Assembly: GCA_010365115.1 (NCBI GenBank)
Contig: JAAFGX010000007.1
Location: 1-64,000 of the forward strand
Direction: 5' to 3'
DNA: 64,000 nucleotides
DNA from: Paludibacter sp.
Lineage (GTDB): Bacteria; Bacteroidota; Bacteroidia; Bacteroidales; Paludibacteraceae
Positions 1 through 9,115 of the stretch are shown piece after piece. How positions within the stretch are numbered: position 1 is the stretch's first letter; the number at the start of each line of letters is the position of its first letter. The notes beneath the pieces were generated by a model. The model saw nothing but the letters and a program-made list of their open reading frames with translations, did not search any database and was not told where the DNA came from. A program made the position numbers and the translations under genes.

Positions 1-1205
1 AAATACATTTGGGCTAAGGCATCTTCATTATTTTCATATTTGTTTCTGAAATTAAAGTATCCATTTCCTAAACAATCAGCATCCAGATCATTCCATGCTG
101 AAATTTCTTTGGGATTTTTTCCAATAACATCAGTAGGATAATAAAGATACGAATACACTATTCCATACCTGGAATTATCATAAGGCTGATTTTTATTCGT
201 TGCAATTAGTTTATCATAGCAAAATTTTGCGCCCTGTTTTAGTGAGTCTGGCAGGAAATAAAAAGCTTGCCCAAAAGTTCCTTCACCTGATGCACCGGGA
301 TTATCATCACCAAAGTCGGGATGCAATAGTCCAATGTCTTTATAGTCGAGTGTACTCGTTAATGATGAAAATATAGTACAATAGTTATTTATTACACTTG
401 GATATTTCCGAAAATCCATGGTTGGTGAATGCAGTCTAAGTGCAATTATTGCCGGAGCAACATAATTTCCCATTGGATAATACATATAACCCAAACTCTC
501 AACATTCCAACCTTTACTATTAAATATATCACCCAGATTATCGATGAGGTAGGTATTCATTTTATAAAGTGAATTCTGAAAATTGGTGGTGGAATAAGTT
601 TCGTCAGAAGATAAATAACATAGAAGTGCAGCAGCTCCACGAGCTCCCTGCCAGTTACTTGCTGTATTTGTATTTTGTTCAGCTCCGCCGTTGGTCGATA
701 TCATATCACCCATCACGATTAATTTTTTTGAAACGCTAACATTAAATGTATCTGGCCAAGCCTGGGAACACATATCATAGGCCAAAGAAATATATGTTCC
801 TTGAAAATAAGAAGTTAACCCTTTAACCGAGGAGCTTCCCCAATCGGCATATTGTGTGGTACTATTCGACTTCAATGCTTTCCCATAAATGCAGTTTCGT
901 GTGAGTAACATGGCTTTTTGAGCATAATGAATGCTGTCGGTCACTGAATAAAGAAAAGCACCCAAAGCAGCCTGAATGGCTTGATCTCGAACGGAATCAG
1001 AATTAGTTGGTATGGGAGTTGATTTTAAATCATATTTGTTGTATTGAATTCGAACTTGATGAAGAATTTCCCCAAAAGGTTCCTGATTAGATTTTAGTTG
1101 AAGAGCAGCTTTTTCCGAACTATTAAAAAGTATGCGCGGATGTTGTTGCGAAAAAACCGAAGCAAAAGCAATTATTAAAACTGCGGTTATCAAATAGTGT
1201 TTCAT
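1..1205 (-). CDS. secreted heparinase II/III-like (alpha/alpha)6 polysaccharide lyase, partial
   Basis: The gene runs off the left edge; 401 codons from the ATG at 1205 are in the window. Residues 1-19 form a signal peptide ending near VFSQ, so the product is exported. The mature N-terminus begins HPRILF, a common opening of heparinase II/III-like and DUF4962-type lyases. A helical region follows with a conserved-looking NW pair in TASNWQGARGA. Proteins of this fold eliminate uronic acid-containing glycans, but the C-terminal beta-sandwich and most of the active site lie outside the window, so the substrate cannot be named. It is transcribed away from the CAZyme genes to its right. The family is an inference from fold-like features; other alginate-lyase-like families are possible. 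Confidence 0.6.
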   Translation of the reverse strand, partial: MKHYLITAVLIIAFASVFSQQHPRILFNSSEKAALQLKSNQEPFGEILHQVRIQYNKYDLKSTPIPTNSDSVRDQAIQAALGAFLYSVTDSIHYAQKAMLLTRNCIYGKALKSNSTTQYADWGSSSVKGLTSYFQGTYISLAYDMCSQAWPDTFNVSVSKKLIVMGDMISTNGGAEQNTNTASNWQGARGAAALLCYLSSDETYSTTNFQNSLYKMNTYLIDNLGDIFNSKGWNVESLGYMYYPMGNYVAPAIIALRLHSPTMDFRKYPSVINNYCTIFSSLTSTLDYKDIGLLHPDFGDDNPGASGEGTFGQAFYFLPDSLKQGAKFCYDKLIATNKNQPYDNSRYGIVYSYLYYPTDVIGKNPKEISAWNDLDADCLGNGYFNFRNKYENNEDALAQMY

Positions 1206-1914
1206 GATGATTTTAAAATAAATATTAAGGTAAATAAAATATAAGTGCTAAAGAATCAAGAGCCAAGATGTTAGACAAAAGAACAAGAATAAGGACAAAA
1301 GAAAGCAAAAAAACAAAAATTGATTCACTTATATCTCTCTTTAAAATATTTATATTGAGTTGAGAATCTACTAAATGAAACTATCCTAGTTCAACAAAAT
1401 ATTTAAATTGTGCCAAAAAATACACAAATTTGAGAGTTTAGGTGCTCAAGAACAAAACTAAGGACGTATATTAAGCACAAAAACCCTAATCTGTTGCTAA
1501 AAGAAACTATAACTTTTTACTATATAATTATTAATCTTATATTAAGGAGAATTGGTTGTTTGTTCGTCATAACTTAGTTGATTGTTTGCCTTATATGAAC
1601 AATATATTACAACAGAAAAACAATGCCCCATTGGTTTTGAACCGACCAATACAAATGGAATTTGGAACTCAAGAAATGGGAAATCAAGGAAAATTAGAGA
1701 CATAAAAATAACTAATTTTATTGCAACAACTGAGGGTCGTATTATAATTACTGCAATTTATGGGTCGAGCGCAATAATAATCCAAAAGTAGCTTTTTTAT
1801 CGCAACATAAAGCTAAATTCGGCCATTATCTGACAATCACTATTTTTCTGGTTTTCAATACTTATTATAGGTGTTCAACATTTAATTCGCATTACTAATA
1901 AATAAATAAAACAG
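1206..1914. other. gene-free divergent intergenic region
   Basis: About 700 AT-rich bases separate the left-facing lyase from the right-facing GH38 gene and should hold the promoters of both. One weak TTG-started open frame at 1582-1791 has no recognisable domain and is not accepted as a gene. No clear -7 TAnnTTTG box with correct spacing was found before the GH38 start. Confidence 0.5.
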
Positions 1915-4900
1915 ATGAAAAAACGATTGACAATTTTATCCATCTCTGTACTTTTTTACTCGATTTTGGTTGCTCAACCAATGAAAGACAAGACTTATAA
2001 CATTGAAAATGAAAAAGTTTTATACACAGTTGGATATGCTCACCTCGATACCGAATGGCTTTGGGATTACCCCACAACGATTAATTATTATATCAAAAAC
2101 ACGATGGAAGAAAACTTCCGGCTGTTCGAAAAATATCCGGATTATGTATTCAACTTCACTGGTTCTCGACGGTATAATATGATGAAAGAATATTATCCAG
2201 AGATGTACAAAAAGGTTGTTGAGTATGTAAAAAAAGGTCAATGGAAAGTTTCCGGCTCATCTGTTGATGAAGGGGAAGTAAATATTTCTTCATCCGAATC
2301 GATTATTCGTCAGGTACTTTACGGGAACCAGTTTTTTAAAAAAGAATTTGGGAAAGAAAGTGTAGATTATATGTTGCCGGATTGTTTTGGATTTTTGGCG
2401 AATCTTCCTTCTATCTGGAATCACTGTGGTTTGCTAGGATTTTCGACTCAGAAACTAACCTGGAATTCAGCAGCCGGACTTCCGTTTAATGTCGGAATTT
2501 GGAATGGACCCGACGGAAAAGGTGTTATTGCGGCTCTCAACGCAACAGATTACAACGGACATGTTGTTCCAAGGTTGGACAAGGATAGTGCGTGGGTAGC
2601 ACGCTTAGATGATAACCAGAAGAAATATGGTTTTTCATTCGATTACAGATATTATGGTGTAGGTGATCGTGCTGGTGCTCCTATGGAAAATGATATTTTT
2701 TATGCAGTCAACAGTCTGAATAATGCAGATTCGAAAATCAAAGTTGTGCTCTCTTCGTCCGACCAAATGTTCAAAGATATTACGCCTGCTATCCGCAAAA
2801 AACTGCCTATATATACTGGTGATTTATTACTGATTGAGCACAGTGCGGGCTCAATGACTTCGCAATCGTATATGAAACGGTTAAATCGAAAAAATGAAAT
2901 TCTCGCAAAATCTTCAGAGCAAACAGCTTCAATAGCCGATTGGTTAGGTGGTGCGAAATATCCGTTTACAAAGTTGAATAATTCATGGGATTTGGTTTTA
3001 GGAAGTCAGATGCATGATATATTACCTGGAACAAGTATTCCCAAGGCTTATGAATATGCCTGGAACGATGAATTTATTGCCGCTAATGGCTTTCAGGAAG
3101 TATTAATAAATTCATTGAAAACCATTTCTAACAAATTGAATACAAATACGATTGGCAGAACAATTGTGGCGTATAACCCGGTTGAAATTGCTCGTGAAGA
3201 TATAGTAACTGCCGAACTAAGTTTCTTTAAGTTACCTGTGAATCTTCAGGTTTTTGATAAAGATGGGGTGGCACTAAAAACACAAATTATTGAACGAAAA
3301 GAGAATAAGTTGAAATTTATTTTTGTTGCAAAACTTCCTTCAGCAGGATTAGCAGTTTATGATGCACGTGAAATTACTGATAAATCACCTGCAAAATCAA
3401 GTTTGTCTGCTAGCAATCAAAGTCTTGAGAATGAATACTATCGTGTAAAAGTTGCTTCAAACGGAGATATCACCAGTATTTTTGATAAAAAAGAATCCCG
3501 AGAATTGTTATCCAAACCAGCTCGATTGGAATTTATGAAGGAAAAACCAAAACAATGGCCTTCGTGGAACATGGATTGGAAAGATCGAAAAAATGAACCG
3601 ATAGATTATATGGATAAAGAAGCAAGCATTTCAGTGCTTGAAAACGGTCCTGTTCGGGTTTCACTTTTGGTAAAGCGAAAAGGGTTAAACTCTGAAATTG
3701 AACAAATTATAAGTCTAAGCGCTGGGGAATCAGGAAAACGGATAGAAGTCAGCAATAAGCTAGATTGGCAATCGAAAGAAGTTTCGTTGAAAGCTTCTTT
3801 CCACCTTAATATTAACAACCAGAAAGCATCATACAACGAAGGAGTTGGTGTAATTGAAAGAGCCAATAATGATAAATTGAAATTTGAAGTACCAACCAAA
3901 GAATGGATAGATTTGACTGATAAAAAAGGAGATTATGGCGTTTCAATCTTGGAAGATTGCAAATACGGTTCTGATAAACCAAGTGATAATACACTCCGAC
4001 TCACTTTGATGTACACGCCCGGAATTTCAAAAGGATGGGAGCACATGAATTACGAAGATACTCAGGATTGGGGCATTCATAATTTCAACTATGCCATTTA
4101 TGGTCACAAAGGGAATTGGATTCGCGGACTTTCGCAATGGCAAGCAAAATTTTCAAACCAACCGTTGATAGCTTTTGAGACCACAAAACACGAAGGAAAA
4201 TCAGGAAAAGAAATTTCGCTGATAAAAACAAATTCACCTCAGGTTGGCGTAATGGCTTTCAAAAAGATGGAAGAAGGCGAATACTATTTGGTACGTTTAA
4301 ATGAACTCTCAGGTAAAGATGGCAAAAATATGAGCTTGATTTTTCCAGAAAAAATCATTGATGCTTATGAAGTTAACGGTCAGGAACAAAAAATTGGGAA
4401 TGCCGATTTTAAAAATGGAAAGTTAAATTTCGACTTATCACATTTTACCATTCGCAGCTTTGCAGTAAAATTGCAACCAACCAATAATGCAGATGTAAAA
4501 ATGGTTCAAATACCGGTTTCTTTACCTTATAATTTTGATATGCTAAGTTTCGATACCAATCGGGCAGATTGTGACGGAAAGCATAGCTATCCGGCCGAAT
4601 TGATTCCTTCGGAAATAGTGAGCGAGGATGTTCATTTTAAAATGGGAAATACGGCTGATCGTGAAAAAAATGCAGCTAAAGCAAACGGTCAAATAATTAG
4701 TCTTCCTGCTGGAGAATATTCAAAACTTTATATTCTGGCAGCCGCCATTGGTGACACAAAAGGTGATTTCAGTATTGATGAACAAGCTGTTCCATTGAAT
4801 ATTCAGGCATGGAGCGGTTTTATTGGTCAACATTACAACCGAATTTTTGAATGTAATGACCATAATAATCCGGTGAAAAGTATTCAAAGTCCGTATCTAA

Positions 4901-5166
4901 AAAAGGATAATATTGCTTGGTTTGCTTCACATTCGCATTATAGATATCCGACTGAAAACAAGGCGTATGAGTATTGTTATTTGTACAAATACGAAATAAA
5001 ATTGCCAAAAGGAGCTAAAGTGTTAACACTTCCAAAAAACGATAAAATTATTGTATTTGGTGTAACTTTAGTTGGAAATGAAGCTCAAGATATCCATGTT
5101 GTAGCTCCTTTGTTCGATGATTTTTCTGATAGTAAAACAATACAATTAAGAGAAAGCATTAAATGA
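1915..5166 (+). CDS. GH38 family alpha-mannosidase-like glycoside hydrolase, secreted
   Basis: The protein has 1083 residues and a signal peptide of about 20 residues. The GH38 catalytic domain follows: the metal site is visible in HLDTEWLW (His43, Asp45), and the expected nucleophile is Asp156 in DCFGF. The middle and C-terminal thirds are beta-rich, as in class II alpha-mannosidases. The family retains stereochemistry, uses zinc, and removes alpha-mannose from glycans. The last 200 or so residues extend beyond the usual GH38 core and may be an added beta-sandwich. It is the first gene of the right-facing cluster and is followed by two large hairpins instead of being tightly coupled to the next gene. 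Family assignment is firm; the exact linkage cleaved is unknown. Confidence 0.88.
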   Translation: MKKRLTILSISVLFYSILVAQPMKDKTYNIENEKVLYTVGYAHLDTEWLWDYPTTINYYIKNTMEENFRLFEKYPDYVFNFTGSRRYNMMKEYYPEMYKKVVEYVKKGQWKVSGSSVDEGEVNISSSESIIRQVLYGNQFFKKEFGKESVDYMLPDCFGFLANLPSIWNHCGLLGFSTQKLTWNSAAGLPFNVGIWNGPDGKGVIAALNATDYNGHVVPRLDKDSAWVARLDDNQKKYGFSFDYRYYGVGDRAGAPMENDIFYAVNSLNNADSKIKVVLSSSDQMFKDITPAIRKKLPIYTGDLLLIEHSAGSMTSQSYMKRLNRKNEILAKSSEQTASIADWLGGAKYPFTKLNNSWDLVLGSQMHDILPGTSIPKAYEYAWNDEFIAANGFQEVLINSLKTISNKLNTNTIGRTIVAYNPVEIAREDIVTAELSFFKLPVNLQVFDKDGVALKTQIIERKENKLKFIFVAKLPSAGLAVYDAREITDKSPAKSSLSASNQSLENEYYRVKVASNGDITSIFDKKESRELLSKPARLEFMKEKPKQWPSWNMDWKDRKNEPIDYMDKEASISVLENGPVRVSLLVKRKGLNSEIEQIISLSAGESGKRIEVSNKLDWQSKEVSLKASFHLNINNQKASYNEGVGVIERANNDKLKFEVPTKEWIDLTDKKGDYGVSILEDCKYGSDKPSDNTLRLTLMYTPGISKGWEHMNYEDTQDWGIHNFNYAIYGHKGNWIRGLSQWQAKFSNQPLIAFETTKHEGKSGKEISLIKTNSPQVGVMAFKKMEEGEYYLVRLNELSGKDGKNMSLIFPEKIIDAYEVNGQEQKIGNADFKNGKLNFDLSHFTIRSFAVKLQPTNNADVKMVQIPVSLPYNFDMLSFDTNRADCDGKHSYPAELIPSEIVSEDVHFKMGNTADREKNAAKANGQIISLPAGEYSKLYILAAAIGDTKGDFSIDEQAVPLNIQAWSGFIGQHYNRIFECNDHNNPVKSIQSPYLKKDNIAWFASHSHYRYPTENKAYEYCYLYKYEIKLPKGAKVLTLPKNDKIIVFGVTLVGNEAQDIHVVAPLFDDFSDSKTIQLRESIK

Positions 5167-5175
5167 CAATTTTAG

Positions 5176-5220
5176 TTTTATATTCCAATGAAAGATTGCA
5201 TCATTCATTGGAATATAAAA
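5176..5220. repeat. perfect 17-bp inverted repeat (hairpin 1)
   Basis: The arms TTTTATATTCCAATGAA (5176-5192) and its exact complement (5204-5220) enclose an 11-base loop, 10 bases after the GH38 stop. No U-run follows, so it is not a textbook terminator, though it may stabilise the 3' end of the GH38 message. Confidence 0.75.
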
Positions 5221-5258
5221 CACTCAAAGATATTCACTAAATTATCGGACTAAAATGA

Positions 5259-5299
5259 GCAATGACTTTTTAAGGCTTTTGAAGCCAAAAAGTCATTGC
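5259..5299. repeat. long two-part inverted repeat (hairpin 2)
   Basis: The outer arms GCAATGACTTTTT (5259-5271) and the complementary 5287-5299 are exact. An inner stem GGCTT/AAGCC at 5274-5286 is separated by a two-base bulge on the left side. It lies 39 bases after the first hairpin, in the same gap before GH42. It may act as a terminator or a transcript-end structure. Confidence 0.75.
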
Positions 5300-5480
5300 A
5301 CGTTTCGTCCTATTCAACTTGCAGAAAAGAATATTTTAACTCGCGGCTGAAATTGTCATAAGAAACTGGCGAATCATAAAAACTATATTATTCTTTCTAA
5401 ATACCAGTTTTTAAGGAATATCTTCTTTATTTTCGTCTATTTATTTTTAAAATCAAGAACTCAATATTTAATTAACAATT

Positions 5481-7607
5481 ATGCTAAAGTCACTTTTAAA
5501 ATTTGCTGTATTTTTCATGTTTTTTTGTGTTTTTTCACAAAACAATATTGCACAAAATGCATATCCAACGATAACTAAATCACTCGAAAATAGTAAATTT
5601 ATTGGCAGTCAGAAACTCTATTATGGTGCTGCTTACTATCCCGAAGTCTGGCCTGAATCTGATATTGACAACGATATTATCAGAATGAAGGAGTTGAAAA
5701 TGAATGTAATGCGCATTGCAGAATTTTCATGGAGCAAAATGGAACCAACTGAAGGTAAATACGATTTCTTATGGCTTAGACACATTATTGAAAAACTTCA
5801 TGCTAATGGGATAGATGTAATATTATGCACTCCCACTGCTACTCCGCCTGTATGGTTGAGCCAAAAGCATCCGGAAATATATCTGGTGAATGAACTAGGT
5901 ATTAGGCTTACACAAGGCGCCCGACGAAATTGTAGTTATACAAGCAAAGTTTATAGAAAATATTGCGAGAAGATTTGTTTGCAAATGGCAAAAGAATTTG
6001 ACAATTGCCCGGGAGTTATCGGTTGGCAAACGGATAATGAATTTTCACTTTCTCAAGATTATAGTACTGAAACAAAACAAATTTGGCATAAATGGTTAAA
6101 AAACCGATACCAAACAATAGAAAATTTGAATCAGCTTTGGTGTACTGACTTGTGGAGTCAAACTTATCAGACTTTTGAACAAATTCTAATGCCTACTTCG
6201 TTGGTTTGGAATCATCCATCTTTGCGTTTCGCCTGGACAAATTTTACAAATGACATGATTGTAGAATTTCAAGATGTACAAATTGCGGCCCTACATAAAT
6301 ACAGTAAATTGCCTATAACACATGATGGAATGCCTAGTCAAGCTATTGATTATGAAAAACTTTTTAAAAACCTTGATTTTGCAGCAGTTAACAATTATCA
6401 TAGTTTCGAAGCTTATGATTTAATCCAGAGCAATTACGACCGAATGAGAGGTTTTCACAAGGGCTATCATTGGCTTTTTGAGACAGCTCCTAATTATTCA
6501 GGTGGAGGTCAAACATGGTATTTACATCAAATTCCTGGAAGTATGAAAGCAGCACTTTGGATGAATTATGGCTCTGGGGCACAGGGTTCTATGTTTTGGC
6601 TTTGGCGTCAACATCGCTCAGGACAGGAAATGGTGCATGGGTCAATTTTATCAGCATGGGGAGCTGAAGTTTCAAATTATCAAGAAATTAAGGAAATGGG
6701 TGCTGAAATAGAAAAAGCATCCCCGTTTTTAATGAATAATCCTGTTGCAAAAGCAGAAGCAGCTATTATTTATAGTCATAAGTCGCAAAACGGATTCAAA
6801 ATTGAGGAATATGCAAATGGATTGAAATACTATCAGGACTGGTCGTATAGATTCTATAGGGCAATGGCTGATGCTTATATTTTTAGAGATGTCATTTACC
6901 CTTCGGCTGATATTTCTTCATATAAATTATTGTTCATTCCATTGCTTCCAATAATTAATGAACAATTGCAGGCAAAATTGAAAAAGTGGGTAGAACAAGG
7001 TGGGACACTGATACTTGGTCCAATGACAGGTTATAGGAACGAAGAATGGAGTCAGTATGTAAACCATTTTACAGGTAATATTGAAGATTGGACAGGTATC
7101 TATACTCAGTCGCTGATTCCAATTGGCACATCCCTTAGAGCCCAAGAAATACCTTTTATGATTGATTTTAAATCAGAGTTATCAATTCCAACATCGGAAT
7201 CATCACTTTGGAGTTTGGCTTTACAAAGTCCAAAAGGAAATGTAATTGCTAGTTACAATGGTGGAGCACACGACAAAAAGGCAGCCATTATCGAACACGC
7301 AGTTGGTAAAGGAACTGTAGTTGTTTTGGGAACAGATCCTGGAAAAATTGCGATGAAAAAAATATTGTTGCATTACGCCAAAAAGGCTGATATATCTCCA
7401 TTGGCAAGTGGCGATGAATCGGTGGTTGTAGTTCCACGTAAAGGAAATGAAACTGGCTGGGTAATTGTGAATCTATCAAAAGAACCTCGAAGAATAACAC
7501 TAAATTCATCAGCTTCTCAATTTATCAGTATTCTAAAGGATTCAACAGTTATCTCAAAAGAGTTTGATTTAAAACCTTTTGAGGTACAAATTCTAAGAGA
7601 AAATTAG
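5481..7607 (+). CDS. GH42 beta-galactosidase, exported
   Basis: The protein has 708 residues and an N-terminal signal peptide (hydrophobic 8-20). The GH42 TIM barrel starts at YYGAAYYPEVWPE (about residue 48). The acid/base lies in GWQTDNEF (Asn186-Glu187) and the nucleophile in WLFETAPN (Glu334). The barrel ends with the GSMFWLWR segment, and the trimerisation-like Rossmann domain (about 440-640) and a small C-terminal beta domain follow. The length is normal for GH42. The family releases beta-linked galactose and also acts on some arabinosides. Galactan side chains of pectin are a plausible source here, but this is inferred from context. It is followed 66 bases later by the oxidoreductase and is probably cotranscribed with it. 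Confidence 0.9.
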   Translation: MLKSLLKFAVFFMFFCVFSQNNIAQNAYPTITKSLENSKFIGSQKLYYGAAYYPEVWPESDIDNDIIRMKELKMNVMRIAEFSWSKMEPTEGKYDFLWLRHIIEKLHANGIDVILCTPTATPPVWLSQKHPEIYLVNELGIRLTQGARRNCSYTSKVYRKYCEKICLQMAKEFDNCPGVIGWQTDNEFSLSQDYSTETKQIWHKWLKNRYQTIENLNQLWCTDLWSQTYQTFEQILMPTSLVWNHPSLRFAWTNFTNDMIVEFQDVQIAALHKYSKLPITHDGMPSQAIDYEKLFKNLDFAAVNNYHSFEAYDLIQSNYDRMRGFHKGYHWLFETAPNYSGGGQTWYLHQIPGSMKAALWMNYGSGAQGSMFWLWRQHRSGQEMVHGSILSAWGAEVSNYQEIKEMGAEIEKASPFLMNNPVAKAEAAIIYSHKSQNGFKIEEYANGLKYYQDWSYRFYRAMADAYIFRDVIYPSADISSYKLLFIPLLPIINEQLQAKLKKWVEQGGTLILGPMTGYRNEEWSQYVNHFTGNIEDWTGIYTQSLIPIGTSLRAQEIPFMIDFKSELSIPTSESSLWSLALQSPKGNVIASYNGGAHDKKAAIIEHAVGKGTVVVLGTDPGKIAMKKILLHYAKKADISPLASGDESVVVVPRKGNETGWVIVNLSKEPRRITLNSSASQFISILKDSTVISKEFDLKPFEVQILREN

Positions 7608-7673
7608 TTATTGATAAATATCGCCATAACCGTATGATTTCTTTCATCTATAAATTCTCAAAAATCGAATTTT

Positions 7674-9041
7674 ATGTCAGCACAAATGAATCGTAGAAAT
7701 TTTCTCACTACATCGGCTGTAGTCACAGCAGGTGCATTACTAAGCAGTTTACCAAGTATTGTTAATGCGGAAAATGTAGTAAAAGTAAAAAAAGCAACTT
7801 CGACAAAAACACGTGTCGCAATAGTTGGCACTGGATCAAGAGGAGCTGGAATGTGGGGGAGAACCGTGATAAATGATTACAGTGATATGGTTGACTATGT
7901 TGGACTTTGCGATAGAAATCCTGGTCGATTAGAGGCTGCAAAAAAACACATGGGTGCAACCTGCAAAACATACACTGACTTTGATTTAATGATGAAGGAA
8001 ACCAAACCTGATGTTCTTATTGTAACAACTGATGATGCTTCACATGTGGAGTTTATTGTAAAAGGGATGAACTATGGTTGTAGAATTCTTACTGAAAAGC
8101 CAATGACAATAGATGAATTCAAATGTCAAACGATACTCGATACTCAAAAGAAAACTGGCAAAGAAGTAATTGTTACTTTCAATTACCGTTATTCACCGCA
8201 TCGCACAAAAATTTGGGAATTAATTAACTCTGGTGAAATTGGCGAAGTAACCTCCGTTGATTTTCATTGGTACTTAGATACAAGTCATGGTTCTGATTAT
8301 TTCCGTCGTTGGCATCGTCTCCGTGAGAATAGTGGTTCCTTATGGGTGCACAAGGCTTCGCACCATTTCGATTTGCTCGGTTGGTGGTTAAATTCTGAAC
8401 CCGAAGAGGTTTTTGCATTTGGAAAATTAGATTTTTATGGCAAAAACGGAAAACAACGTGGTACAAATTGTCGTAGTTGTAATCATAAAGACACTTGTGA
8501 CTTTTATTGGGATGTAAATAAAAATGAATACTACAAAATGCTTTATACCGACAATGAGCAGTATGATGGCTATTTGCGTGATGGTTGCGTTTTCAGGGAC
8601 GATGTTGATATTTTCGACAAAATGGATGCTTCCATTCGCTATGCTAATGGTGTACAGGTTGCATATTCATGTGTAACTTATGCTCCTTACGAAGGCTATC
8701 GTATTGCTTTCAACGGCACTAAAGGAAGAATTGATGCTTGGATTCAAGAAAGCAATCCTGTTCACGACGGTGGATATGATGAAATTATGATTACTCGGAA
8801 TTTTGGCAAACGGAATTATATTCGTATCCCACAGTCCGAAGGGCACGGTGGTGGCGATAAATTAATGCACGATAAAATCTGGCGAAATGTAAAAGAAGAT
8901 CCGTATAAACAAACAGCCACTATACGTGATGGTGCATTTGCTATTCTAACAGGTGTAGCTGCCAGAAACAGTATTGATACGGGAAAACCAGTAAAAATTG
9001 CATCATTAACTGATTTAGTTCCGCAGCCTAAAAAATCGTAA
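7674..9041 (+). CDS. Gfo/Idh/MocA family oxidoreductase with Tat-type signal
   Basis: The 455-residue protein opens with a twin-arginine leader (RRNFL, then a hydrophobic stretch to about residue 33), so it is probably exported folded with its nucleotide cofactor. The Rossmann fold starts at VAIVGTGSRGAG (about 48-59) and the EKP motif of the family is present (ILTEKPMTI). A cysteine cluster of the form C-x2-C-x4-C lies near residues 264-272 and may bind a metal. Relatives oxidise sugars or act as cofactor-recycling glycosidases. Its place between two glycosidase genes fits processing of released sugars in the periplasm. The substrate is unknown. A second ATG at 7686 (MNRRNF) could be the true start. 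Confidence 0.85.
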   Translation: MSAQMNRRNFLTTSAVVTAGALLSSLPSIVNAENVVKVKKATSTKTRVAIVGTGSRGAGMWGRTVINDYSDMVDYVGLCDRNPGRLEAAKKHMGATCKTYTDFDLMMKETKPDVLIVTTDDASHVEFIVKGMNYGCRILTEKPMTIDEFKCQTILDTQKKTGKEVIVTFNYRYSPHRTKIWELINSGEIGEVTSVDFHWYLDTSHGSDYFRRWHRLRENSGSLWVHKASHHFDLLGWWLNSEPEEVFAFGKLDFYGKNGKQRGTNCRSCNHKDTCDFYWDVNKNEYYKMLYTDNEQYDGYLRDGCVFRDDVDIFDKMDASIRYANGVQVAYSCVTYAPYEGYRIAFNGTKGRIDAWIQESNPVHDGGYDEIMITRNFGKRNYIRIPQSEGHGGGDKLMHDKIWRNVKEDPYKQTATIRDGAFAILTGVAARNSIDTGKPVKIASLTDLVPQPKKS

Positions 9042-9115
9042 GTGTTGTTTCAATAATAATTAGGTCAACCAAATAAATTGCTAAAAAAGGAAATTCAACA
9101 CATTAAAATTCAACA

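Noticed and set aside
1582-1791. 69-residue frame on the plus strand
   Set aside because: It starts with TTG, has no recognisable domain and sits in an AT-rich divergent promoter region.
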